Source of the DNA: Oscillospiraceae bacterium
Lineage (GTDB): Bacteria > Bacillota > Clostridia > Oscillospirales > Oscillospiraceae
Direction of reading: 5' to 3'
Length of the DNA: 53,294 bases
Assembly: GCA_017632775.1 (NCBI GenBank)
Contig: JAGBQR010000009.1
Location: forward strand, 1-53,294
The notes below the pieces were generated by a model. The model was not told the DNA's origin, searched no databases, and saw only the letters and a list, made by a program, of their open reading frames with translations. The position numbers and the translations under genes are program-made. Shown here in pieces: positions 8,753-17,072 of the stretch (positions are counted from its first letter, which is position 1; each line of letters opens with the position of its first letter).

Positions 8753-10666
8753 TCAGACGATCCGCAGGAAACGTTTGTCCAGATCCCTGACCGGGATGCG
8801 GAGAGAGACCGGCCTGCCATGCGGGCAGTACAGGACAGAACCGGACAGGACCGCGCGTGCGAGCTCTTCCAGTTCTGCGGAGGAGGTATCCCAGCCGGCT
8901 TTGATCGCCGCCTTGCAGGCGACGGTGTGGAGAACTTCATCCCGCGCGGAGGCGGGATCCGGCGCCTTGCCTGACCGCAGTTTTTCACAGATCTCCTCAA
9001 TGGAAGGAACAACGTCCGCAGGGAACATATCTGCGGGGACGGCGCGGACCACAAAATTGCCGTCATCCAGCGGCTCGATCTCAAATCCGAGGGACGAGAG
9101 AAGTTCACCGTTGGCGGCAAGGACTTCGGCATCCTCTCCGTTCAGCCGGAGCGGAACAGGGATCAGCAGGACCTGAGCAGAGATCTCCGAGGTATTTTCT
9201 TTCAGGCGGTCAAAAATCATTCGCTCGTGTGCGGCATGCTTGTCGATAAGGACCACATCGGACCCCTGTTCGATAATGATGTATTTTTTGAACACTTCCC
9301 CGACCGTTTTGTAGGCGGGAATGGGCGATTTTTCAACATTTTGAACAGGAATTTCCACATTTTCGGCTGGTTTGCGGGCAGGATCCGTCCGGACGGGAAC
9401 AGATCCCGTTCCCTTTTCAGCGGGAAGGACCGCCGGAGGCGTCTTTCCCGGCCGCGGGTCCGGGACAGGAGAAGAGGTGCCGGAAGAGAGATCCAGAACA
9501 GTCTGATAACTCTCCTGCTTCGCGGAAAATGCGCTGTCCCGGGTGTGTTTCCGGGAGGGAGCAGGGGGAGATGAAAGATTCTTGCGGTATTCCTCCGAGG
9601 AAAGCGTACGATAAAAGCCGCTCTTCTTGCCGAGCACCTGCTCGGTAGAGGCGGAGACAGGGAGATCGGCGGTCTTTTTCTCTCCTTCCAGAGCGGAGAG
9701 GACCGAATAATAGACAAGATCGAACACGCGCTTCTCTTCGCTGAATTTCACCTCCGTCTTGGCCGGATGGACGTTGACGTCCACGCTTCCGAAGGGAATA
9801 TCCAGATACAGGACGCATCCCGGATATTTCCCTGTGAGGAGGGAGTTGCGATAGGCCTGTTCCAGCGCAGACTGGAGAAGCGCGGAACGGATGAAGCGGC
9901 CGTTGCAGAAGAAGAACTGTCCGCCGCGGTTTCCGCGCCCGGCTGCGGGAGAGGAGATGAAACCTGTCACGCGAAGGCCGGAATCCTCTCCTGCGCATTC
10001 GAGCATTCCCTGTGCGATGTCGCGGCCAAGGACCGTATAGATGCAGGAAGAGATCCGGGTGTCACCGGGGGAGAAAAACATTTCTTCTCCGTCCCGGATG
10101 AAACGGACGGAGACATCCGGATGGGCGAGTGCGCAGCGTATGGCGGCCGTCTGGCAGGCGGAGGCTTCACTCCGGTCGGACTTCATGAATTTGTGACGTG
10201 CAGGCGTATTGAAGAAGAGATCCCGGACGATGACCGTGGTGCCCTTGGGACAGCCGCTCGCGAGCATATCCTGGATTTCGCCCGCGGAGACCCGGACAAG
10301 AGTGCCTTCCCGGTCCTCGTCACGCCGGGTCTGCATCTCGAGATGGGAAACAGCGGAGATCGCTGCGAGCGCTTCACCGCGGAAGCCCATGGTGGAAATG
10401 CATTCGAGACCCTGTTCATCCGCAAGCTTGCTTGTGGCGTGGCGCAGAAAGGCGATGCCGGCATCCTCCGGAGCCATTCCGCAGCCGTCATCGGTAACAC
10501 GTATATACACGGAGCCGCCGCCCCGGATCTCGATCGTAATGTTCCGGGCTCCGGCATCAAAGGAATTCTCAACGAGTTCCTTGATGACCGAGGCCGGACG
10601 TTCCACGACCTCTCCGGCGGCGATCATATCCGCCAGATGCGGGGGAAGGATATTGATCACAGACAT
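8753..10666 (-). CDS. mutL: DNA mismatch repair protein MutL (endonuclease type)
   Basis: 637 aa. The GHKL ATPase covers about 1-330: ELVENSFDAGA, DDGCGM and GFRGEALAAI are the nucleotide-binding motifs. A proline-rich linker of about 120 residues follows. The C-terminal domain has DKHAAHERMIFD (475-486), ACKAAIKAG (about 584) and CPHGRP (614-619). These are the metal and zinc sites of MutL proteins that nick DNA themselves, as expected in bacteria without MutH. Start ATG at 10666 follows GGAGG with good spacing; the upstream in-frame ATG would lie within the promoter. First gene of the minus operon. Confidence 0.96.
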   Translation of the reverse strand: MSVINILPPHLADMIAAGEVVERPASVIKELVENSFDAGARNITIEIRGGGSVYIRVTDDGCGMAPEDAGIAFLRHATSKLADEQGLECISTMGFRGEALAAISAVSHLEMQTRRDEDREGTLVRVSAGEIQDMLASGCPKGTTVIVRDLFFNTPARHKFMKSDRSEASACQTAAIRCALAHPDVSVRFIRDGEEMFFSPGDTRISSCIYTVLGRDIAQGMLECAGEDSGLRVTGFISSPAAGRGNRGGQFFFCNGRFIRSALLQSALEQAYRNSLLTGKYPGCVLYLDIPFGSVDVNVHPAKTEVKFSEEKRVFDLVYYSVLSALEGEKKTADLPVSASTEQVLGKKSGFYRTLSSEEYRKNLSSPPAPSRKHTRDSAFSAKQESYQTVLDLSSGTSSPVPDPRPGKTPPAVLPAEKGTGSVPVRTDPARKPAENVEIPVQNVEKSPIPAYKTVGEVFKKYIIIEQGSDVVLIDKHAAHERMIFDRLKENTSEISAQVLLIPVPLRLNGEDAEVLAANGELLSSLGFEIEPLDDGNFVVRAVPADMFPADVVPSIEEICEKLRSGKAPDPASARDEVLHTVACKAAIKAGWDTSSAELEELARAVLSGSVLYCPHGRPVSLRIPVRDLDKRFLRIV

Positions 10667-10700
10667 GACAGGACCTCCGATCCGTTCCAGATACTGCCTC

Positions 10701-10729
10701 ATTATACCGTATAGAAGTTGAAACTTCCA
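10701..10729 (-). promoter_or_regulatory. Promoter of the mutL operon
   Basis: Perfect -10 TATAAT on the minus strand (10701-10706), 17-nt spacer, weak -35 TGGAAG (10724-10729). Start of transcription should be near 10694, leaving a leader of under 30 nt before mutL. It physically overlaps the divergent miaB promoter. Confidence 0.65.
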
Positions 10730-10747
10730 CTTCTTTTATGCTAATAT
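10718..10747 (+). promoter_or_regulatory. Promoter of the miaB-mutS operon
   Basis: -35 TTGAAA (10718-10723), 18-nt spacer, -10 TAATAT (10742-10747) with an upstream TGC giving an extended -10. Start of transcription near 10754, about 20 nt before miaB. It shares bases 10718-10729 with the mutL promoter. Confidence 0.72.
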
Positions 10748-10775
10748 AAAGCAACCAGAACGGAAGGACGAAACA

Positions 10776-12194
10776 ATGCCGGCAATCAGAAAAACTATTG
10801 ATGAGGCAGAGATCCAGCGGCAGATCGAACTCTGCAGCAGGATCCGCGCGATGAAGAATACGGACGGCCAGGCGGGACTCGCACTGGTCGACACCTACGG
10901 CTGCCAGCAGAACGAGGCCGACAGCGAAAAGATCCGAGGTTACCTTGCTGAAATGGGCTACGGTTTCACACAGGATGAATTTGCGGCGGACATCATCGTT
11001 GTCAACACCTGTGCGGTACGCGAGCACGCGGAAATGCGGGTTCTCGGGAATGTCGGTGCGCTGAACCATACAAAAAAAGCCAAGCCTGAGCAGATCATCT
11101 GTGTCTGCGGCTGCATGGTCCAGCAGGAGCACATGACGGAAAAGATCCGCCGCAGCTACCCGATCGTGGATCTGGTGTTCGGCCCGCACGAGCTGTGGCG
11201 GTTTCCGGAACTGCTGCTGCGTGTGATCGAAAAGCACGGAAGGGTCTTCGCAACGGAGAAGGACGAAGGTGCGGTCGCGGAAAACATCCCGCTCAGAAGA
11301 GACGGGAAAGTGAAGGCCTGGCTCTCCATCATGTACGGATGCAACAATTTCTGCACCTATTGCATCGTTCCCTATGTACGCGGCCGGGAACGGTCCCGGC
11401 AGCCGGAGGATATCCTGCGCGAGGCGGAGCAGCTTGTGGCGGAAGGGTACAAGGACATCACGCTGCTGGGGCAGAACGTGAATTCCTACGGGAAGGATCT
11501 GGACCGGGAGATCGATTTCGCGGATCTGATACGAATGATCAACGCCATTCCCGGGGAATTTCTGATCCGGTTCATGACCAGCCATCCGAAGGATGCCACG
11601 GAGAAGCTTTTCCGTACGATGGCAGAATGCGAAAAGTGCGCGCATCACCTGCATCTTCCGGTCCAGTCCGGAAATGACCGTATCCTGCGGGCGATGAACC
11701 GGAATTACGATCACGCCGCTTATCTGAAAAAGCTGGAGACAGCGCGGCGCCTGATGCCGGATCTTGTTGTCACGACGGATATCATTGTGGGTTTTCCGGG
11801 CGAGACGGAAGAGGAATTCGAGGATACGATCCGCCTCTGCGAGCAGGTGCGGTACGATGCGATGTTCACCTTTATCTATTCAAAGAGGAACGGAACTCCC
11901 GCGGCTTCGATGCCGGATCCCTATTCCCGCGAGGAAAAACAGAGGCATTTTGACCGTCTGACGGAAACAGCAAACCGCATTTCCGGAGAAAAGCACCGGG
12001 AATATGAGGGAAAGAGCCTGAGAGTCCTCGTCGACGGGGAGACCGGCCGGGAGGAATACAATCTCTCGAGCCGGACGAACGGAGGGCGGCTGGTGCATCT
12101 GAAAGGAGACCCGTCGCTGATCGGACAGTTTGTGGATGTGCAAATCACGGCAAGCAACACATGGGCGCTGTATGGTGAGATGAAAAATGGCTGA
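10776..12194 (+). CDS. miaB: tRNA-2-methylthio-N6-dimethylallyladenosine synthase
   Basis: 472 aa. Radical-SAM enzyme that adds a methylthio group to i6A37 made by MiaA. The N-terminal UPF0004 domain has three cluster cysteines (DTYGCQQNEAD, VNTCAVREHAE, CVCGCMVQQE). The radical-SAM triad is CNNFCTYC (Cys189, 193, 196). The C-terminal TRAM RNA-binding domain is about 400-470. Length is normal, with about 20 extra N-terminal residues as often seen in Clostridia. GGAAGG lies upstream of ATG 10776. Its stop overlaps the mutS start by 8 nt. Confidence 0.96.
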   Translation: MPAIRKTIDEAEIQRQIELCSRIRAMKNTDGQAGLALVDTYGCQQNEADSEKIRGYLAEMGYGFTQDEFAADIIVVNTCAVREHAEMRVLGNVGALNHTKKAKPEQIICVCGCMVQQEHMTEKIRRSYPIVDLVFGPHELWRFPELLLRVIEKHGRVFATEKDEGAVAENIPLRRDGKVKAWLSIMYGCNNFCTYCIVPYVRGRERSRQPEDILREAEQLVAEGYKDITLLGQNVNSYGKDLDREIDFADLIRMINAIPGEFLIRFMTSHPKDATEKLFRTMAECEKCAHHLHLPVQSGNDRILRAMNRNYDHAAYLKKLETARRLMPDLVVTTDIIVGFPGETEEEFEDTIRLCEQVRYDAMFTFIYSKRNGTPAASMPDPYSREEKQRHFDRLTETANRISGEKHREYEGKSLRVLVDGETGREEYNLSSRTNGGRLVHLKGDPSLIGQFVDVQITASNTWALYGEMKNG

Positions 12195-14790
12195 GCTGAC
12201 TCCGATGAAAAAACAATACAACCAGATAAAAGAGCAGTACGGCGACTGTCTGCTCTTTTTCCGGCTGGGTGATTTTTATGAGATGTTCAACGAGGACGCG
12301 AAGGTGGCTTCGCGGGAACTGGATCTGGCACTGACCACCCGTGACCGCGGGATCGAGGATCCGGAGGAGCGGACGCCCATGTGCGGGGTGCCCTACCACG
12401 CGGCGGAGGGCTATATAGCCAAACTCATCGCCAAGGGCTACAAGGTCGCGATCTGTGAACAGACGGAAGACCCGGCCCTTGCCAAGGGGCTCGTGAAACG
12501 GGATGTGATCCGGATCATTACGCCGGGGACCGTTACGGAGAGCTCCATGCTGGAGGAATCCCGCAGCAACTATATCTGCGCGATCTGTCTGGAGGAGAAC
12601 GCCGGAGGCGCGGCCTTCTGCGACGTATCCACCGGAGAATTCTGCTGCAGTGCCTGGGAAGGGGATGCGGTGAACCACATCCTCAACGAGCTCGGCCGCT
12701 TTTCGCCGAAAGAAGCTGTACTTTCTCCCGGCGCAGAACAGAACGGGGAGATCCTCCGGTTTCTGACGGGAAAACTCGATGCGATGACGGAGCACGCGGG
12801 AGACCGCTTTGACTATGCGGCCTGTGCGGAGCGCCTGTGTGAGCGGTTTGCGCTGAAGGATGCGGACAGCTGCGGACTCGGAAACAGTCCGGCTGCGGTC
12901 CGGGCGGTCGGAGCCCTGCTGGACTATATCGAAGAGACGCAGAAGTTCGATCTGCGCCACATCAACCGGCTGAACGTGCTTTCGGACGGGCGGACCATGG
13001 AAATGGACTGGACGACCCGACGCAATCTTGAACTTACGGAATCGCTGCGCAACCGGGAGAAGAAAGGCACGCTGCTCTGGGTACTGGACCGGACGCACAC
13101 ACCGATGGGAGGAAGACTGCTTCGGACCTGGATCGAGCGGCCGCTGCTTTCCGCGGTGGAGATCCGCCGCCGGCATGCCTCGGTGCAGGAACTGTATGCG
13201 GACAGCGTGAAGCGGGGAGAGCTGCAGGTCGCGCTGAAGATGATCAGTGATCTGCAGAGGCTGGTCGGAAGGACTGTCTACGGCACAGCAGGGGGAAGGG
13301 ATCTCCGCTCCATCGCTGACTGTGCGGCGGTTTTTCCCCGGCTGAAGGAAATCCTCGCAGACAGCCGGAGCGCCGGACTCAGGGAAATCGCGGACATGGA
13401 CCCGCTGGAAGACGTACGGGAAATGATCGACGCTGCAATCGGGGACGATCCGCCCTTCTCGGTGCGCGAAGGCGGCATCATCCGGGAGGGGTACTCGGAA
13501 GAACTGGATTATCTGCGCAATATCCGGGACAACGGGGCCAGGATGATCGCGGAGCTGGAACTGAAGGAACGCGAGCGGACCGGGATCAAAAAGCTCAAGG
13601 TGGGCTATAACAAGGTCTTCGGATACTTCATTGACATACCGCGTTCAGCGGGCGAGAGCGGCATCCCGGCAGATTATATCCGCAAACAGACACTTGTCTC
13701 AAACGAGCGGTATATCACCCAGGAGCTGAAGGAACTTGAAAATACGCTCCTCACTGCCCGTGAGCGGATCAACGATATGGAATACCGCTTTTTCACTGAG
13801 ATCCGGCTGAAGGTTGCTGAAAACGTGGACCGCATCCAGGCAACCGCGGATGCGGTGGCGCGTCTGGATGTGCTGTGCTCGCTTGCGGAAGTGGCCGTAC
13901 GGAACAATTATACCCGTCCGGAGATCGATGCATCGGGAACGCTGGAGATCCTTGAAGGGCGGCATCTGGTGGTGGAGCAGACGCTGAAGGATGTGCTCTT
14001 CGTTCCCAACGATACCTATCTGAACGAGAGGGACGACCGCGTGGCGATCATCACCGGTCCGAATATGGCGGGGAAATCCACATATATGAGGCAGACAGCG
14101 CTGATCGTGCTTATGGCACAGATCGGTTCCTTCGTGCCGGCGAAAAGCGCGACGATCGGGATCGTGGACCGGGTCTTTACCCGGATCGGTGCCTCGGACG
14201 ACCTTGCTTCAGGGCAGTCCACCTTTATGGTGGAGATGAATGAGATGGCGGAGATCCTGCGCTATGCCACCACGTCGTCCCTGCTTATTCTGGATGAGAT
14301 CGGCCGCGGGACCAGTACTTTTGACGGTATGGCGATCGCGAGAGCGGTGCTGGAATACTGTGCGGACAAGCGCAGACTTGGTGCCAAGACCATGTTTGCG
14401 ACACACTATCATGAACTGTCCGCCCTGGAGGGTGAGATCGGGGGCGTACGAAACTATAACATCACGGCGAAGAAACAGGGAGGGAACCTTGTCTTCCTGA
14501 GGAAGATCGTACGAGGTTCTGCGGACGACAGCTACGGGATCGAAGTGGCGAAGCTGGCCGGACTTCCTGACGGGATCATCACGAAGGCAAAAGCCTATCT
14601 GAGAGAGCTGGAGAGCAGTGGAATCGGACCGGCCTTCCCTCAGGAGAAAGAGGAGAGCGATCAGATCACCCTGGCGCAGGTGGGGAGCGACGAGATCGGA
14701 AAAATCCTGAGAGAAACAGACCTGAACACCCTTACTCCGCTTGAAGCCATGAACCTGCTTTTTGAACTGCAGAGGAAAGCGCGGGGATGA
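12187..14790 (+). CDS. mutS: DNA mismatch repair protein MutS
   Basis: 867 aa. Recognises mismatches and recruits MutL. The N-terminal mismatch-binding domain shows the Phe-x-Glu wedge in LGDFYEMFNEDA. The ATPase has Walker A GPNMAGKST (624-632), Walker B LLILDEIGRGTSTFDG and the signature ASDDLASGQSTFMVEM. The core clamp (about 380-560) has the usual lengths. ATG 12187 lies inside the end of miaB (8-nt overlap), which implies coupled translation. Its stop forms an ATGA overlap with the next gene. Confidence 0.97.
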   Translation: MAELTPMKKQYNQIKEQYGDCLLFFRLGDFYEMFNEDAKVASRELDLALTTRDRGIEDPEERTPMCGVPYHAAEGYIAKLIAKGYKVAICEQTEDPALAKGLVKRDVIRIITPGTVTESSMLEESRSNYICAICLEENAGGAAFCDVSTGEFCCSAWEGDAVNHILNELGRFSPKEAVLSPGAEQNGEILRFLTGKLDAMTEHAGDRFDYAACAERLCERFALKDADSCGLGNSPAAVRAVGALLDYIEETQKFDLRHINRLNVLSDGRTMEMDWTTRRNLELTESLRNREKKGTLLWVLDRTHTPMGGRLLRTWIERPLLSAVEIRRRHASVQELYADSVKRGELQVALKMISDLQRLVGRTVYGTAGGRDLRSIADCAAVFPRLKEILADSRSAGLREIADMDPLEDVREMIDAAIGDDPPFSVREGGIIREGYSEELDYLRNIRDNGARMIAELELKERERTGIKKLKVGYNKVFGYFIDIPRSAGESGIPADYIRKQTLVSNERYITQELKELENTLLTARERINDMEYRFFTEIRLKVAENVDRIQATADAVARLDVLCSLAEVAVRNNYTRPEIDASGTLEILEGRHLVVEQTLKDVLFVPNDTYLNERDDRVAIITGPNMAGKSTYMRQTALIVLMAQIGSFVPAKSATIGIVDRVFTRIGASDDLASGQSTFMVEMNEMAEILRYATTSSLLILDEIGRGTSTFDGMAIARAVLEYCADKRRLGAKTMFATHYHELSALEGEIGGVRNYNITAKKQGGNLVFLRKIVRGSADDSYGIEVAKLAGLPDGIITKAKAYLRELESSGIGPAFPQEKEESDQITLAQVGSDEIGKILRETDLNTLTPLEAMNLLFELQRKARG

Positions 14791-15482
14791 CGGAAGAGAA
14801 CGGACTGACAAAAAAAGAACGTTTCGCGCTTCTCATATATTTCCCGGTGCATCTGCTGGCGCTGCCCCTGCTTCTGGGATTCTTTTACAAAAAAGGGAGC
14901 CTGGATGAATCCCTGGCGAATTTTCTGGTTTATGCGGCAGGGACCCTGTATATGTTCATCGCACTGGGACGCTTTCTGAGGCGGGAATTCGACCCCTTCT
15001 GCGATAGTATCCTCCGATGTGTACTGCAGATCGGGGGTTCCTATCTGGCCGTGCTGGCTTTCAACTCGCTGTTTGCCGTTCTGCTGATGCTTGTGACGGG
15101 AAGTCCGGAAGTGGGGAATCCGAATAACGATCAGATCATCGATCTGGCGGAGAAGAGTCCTGGAATGATCAAAGCTATGGGCATCTTTCTGGCTCCGATC
15201 GTGGAAGAACTTCTTTTCCGTGCGGGACTGTTTGCAACGGTCCGGGAAAAGAGCCGGACCCTTGCCCATATTCTGAACATCCTGGCCTTCTCGGTGTATC
15301 ATGTATGGAGTTATGCGCTGCTGGAACCACGGTATGCTTTTTATCTGATCCAGTATATCCCTGTTTCCTGGCTTCTCGCCCGCTGCTATGAAAAGACGCG
15401 TTCCATCTGGACGCCGATCTTTCTGCACATGGTGATCAACGCAGTATCGATGGCTGCAATGGAAGGAATGCGCTCGCTATGA
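14787..15482 (+). CDS. CPBP-family intramembrane metalloprotease-like protein
   Basis: 231 aa with about six to seven membrane segments. The CPBP/Abi domain at the C-terminal half carries the paired glutamates and arginine of motif 1 in VEELLFRAGL (about residue 135), the motif 2-like FSVYHVW and the final HMVINA. These are putative metal ligands buried in the membrane. Bacterial homologues process membrane substrates or give bacteriocin self-immunity; the substrate here is unknown. It starts in a 4-nt ATGA overlap with mutS, so it rides on the miaB-mutS transcript. No clear functional link to mismatch repair. Confidence 0.85.
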   Translation: MTEENGLTKKERFALLIYFPVHLLALPLLLGFFYKKGSLDESLANFLVYAAGTLYMFIALGRFLRREFDPFCDSILRCVLQIGGSYLAVLAFNSLFAVLLMLVTGSPEVGNPNNDQIIDLAEKSPGMIKAMGIFLAPIVEELLFRAGLFATVREKSRTLAHILNILAFSVYHVWSYALLEPRYAFYLIQYIPVSWLLARCYEKTRSIWTPIFLHMVINAVSMAAMEGMRSL

Positions 15483-16162
15483 AGAGAGAACGGACACTCA
15501 TCCCGATCGCCGTGATCCGTACGGATTTCCCCGGAAAATTCGGGATCCCGCGGCAGGCCGGGATCATAGAGGATCTGGAGGGTAAGATCCTCTTTGAAAA
15601 AGATTTCTCGGACCGGGAAGCCCTTCGAGGAATCGAGGATTTCAGTCATCTCTGGCTGATTTGGGGTTTCTCGGAAAACGAAGGCTGGTCGCCGACGGTA
15701 CGGCCTCCGCGGCTGGGCGGAAACGTGCGGAAAGGTGTATTTGCCACGCGTTCCCCGTTCCGGCCGAACGGACTTGGGCTCTCATGCGTCCGCCTGCTCC
15801 GCATCGAGGACAGCGGAAGGGGCATGCCGGAGCTCATCGTGGGCGGGGCCGATCTGATGGACGGCACGCCGATCTATGATATCAAGCCCTATATCCCCTA
15901 TGCGGACTGTATCCCGGAAGCATCCGCGGGATTTGCGGCAGATCCCGGAGAACATATCCCCGTGGAGATCCCTCCCGAGGTGGAGGAAAAGATCCCCGCG
16001 GAGAAAAGGACTGTGCTCCGGAAGGTGCTGGAACTTGACCCGAGGCCGCGTTATCTCGGCATGGGAGAGCGGGAGTACGGATTTGAATTCGGAGGCATCA
16101 CGGTCCGCTTCACAGCAGAAAACGGGATCATCCGCGTTCTGTCTGCAGAGGAAAAAGAATAA
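15479..16162 (+). CDS. trmO: TrmO-type tRNA (t6A37) methyltransferase
   Basis: 227 aa. TrmO (TsaA/UPF0066) methylates N6 of t6A37 in some threonine tRNAs, using SAM and an all-beta fold. Seen: DFSHLWLIWGFSENEG, the signature FATRSPFRPNGLGLS (about residues 95-109) and LMDGTPIYDIKPYIPYAD. The C-terminal extension (about 150-227) includes the DPRPRY stretch common in the family. Overlaps the CPBP gene by four bases (ATGA). With miaB and, across the promoter, miaA, three position-37 modification genes lie close together. Confidence 0.93.
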   Translation: MKRERTLIPIAVIRTDFPGKFGIPRQAGIIEDLEGKILFEKDFSDREALRGIEDFSHLWLIWGFSENEGWSPTVRPPRLGGNVRKGVFATRSPFRPNGLGLSCVRLLRIEDSGRGMPELIVGGADLMDGTPIYDIKPYIPYADCIPEASAGFAADPGEHIPVEIPPEVEEKIPAEKRTVLRKVLELDPRPRYLGMGEREYGFEFGGITVRFTAENGIIRVLSAEEKE

Positions 16163-16208
16163 GAGAAACGTCCGGCTGAACAGATCGTTCAGCCGGACAT
16201 TTCTCTTA
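16163..16208. terminator. Terminator after trmO (also faces hisK-like gene)
   Basis: A strong hairpin: GAGAAA-C-GTCCGGCTGAAC (16163-16181) with GTTCAGCCGGAC-A-TTTCTC (16187-16205), one A-C mismatch, loop AGATC. It sits between convergent trmO and the PHP gene and probably serves both. Confidence 0.85.
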
Positions 16209-16272
16209 TCGGGTATTAAGCGGGAAAATGAGAGGAAAACATTCGCAGACAGAGGCCCCTGTGTTTTTTTGA

Positions 16273-17067
16273 TCAGGGCTGCGGAGAAAAAGGATCCCGC
16301 AGAGGAACGGTATCCAGCACCTCAAATCCAAAAGAGGAAGCAAGCGCACGACCGGCTTCGATAACATCCGGGCGGAATACGTTTTCGGGCCGGTGCGCAT
16401 CGCAGCCTATAACAGCCCTGCAGCCTTCTTCCGCCGCGATTTTCCAGAAACCCGGGTAGGGATAGGAGCGCCCTTCACCCAGACCGAGCAGATTGATCTC
16501 CAGCGGCAGTCCGTACTGATTGGCTTTGCGGCAGAGACGGCGCATCTGCCGGTCGTACTCCTCCTGATCCCCGTTGTGGTTCACGATGTCCGGGTGCGCA
16601 ATATAAGTGAAGCGGCCGGTCTCGATCCCGGTGATGAGCTGACTGACGTAATCGGAAAAGACTTCCGGTCCCGGCATGCCGCAGTGGAACCCGTCGTGCT
16701 GGTTTCGAGTGAAATGCTGCGCAAGAAGGAGATATTCGATCGGCCGCCTGCGAAGCTCCTCCAGCAGGGGAAGGAACAGAGCCGGGTAGTACTCCACTTC
16801 GAGACCGAGATGGATCTCAATATCGTTCCGGTATTCATCCCGCAGGGCAAGGATGGTTTCACAGTAGCCGTCCAGCTCTGAAAGATCCATCCGGACGGGG
16901 ATGGGCTTTGGAGGATCTCCGGCACCGGGGTACGGAGTGTGGTCCGAGAAGCCGAGAACCCGGATACCGCCCCGGATCGCATTTTCGATGTATTCCCGTT
17001 CGGTTCCCGAGGCGTGGCCGCATCGGAAAGTGTGGGTATGGTAATTGGCGATGAGCTGTACAGACAT
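16273..17067 (-). CDS. PHP-domain histidinol-phosphatase (HisK type)
   Basis: 264 aa. PHP metal-dependent phosphatase; HisK-type members remove phosphate from histidinol phosphate. Metal ligands visible: NYHTHTFRCGHASG (HxH, residues about 9-22), FSDHTPY, GLEVEYY, LAQHF, YIAHPDIVNH and GCDAHRPENV. Length fits the family. Start ATG at 17067 is chosen because AAAGGAG, lying across the tex stop codon, is spaced eight bases from it; an upstream GTG is too close to that site. No other histidine gene is near, so related PHP phosphatases remain possible. Confidence 0.82.
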   Translation of the reverse strand: MSVQLIANYHTHTFRCGHASGTEREYIENAIRGGIRVLGFSDHTPYPGAGDPPKPIPVRMDLSELDGYCETILALRDEYRNDIEIHLGLEVEYYPALFLPLLEELRRRPIEYLLLAQHFTRNQHDGFHCGMPGPEVFSDYVSQLITGIETGRFTYIAHPDIVNHNGDQEEYDRQMRRLCRKANQYGLPLEINLLGLGEGRSYPYPGFWKIAAEEGCRAVIGCDAHRPENVFRPDVIEAGRALASSFGFEVLDTVPLRDPFSPQP

Positions 17068-17072
17068 GAGGA

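Noticed and set aside
10569-11714. Minus-strand frame opposite miaB running into the mutL start region
   Set aside because: Opposes clear miaB motifs and crosses both promoters; no family pattern.
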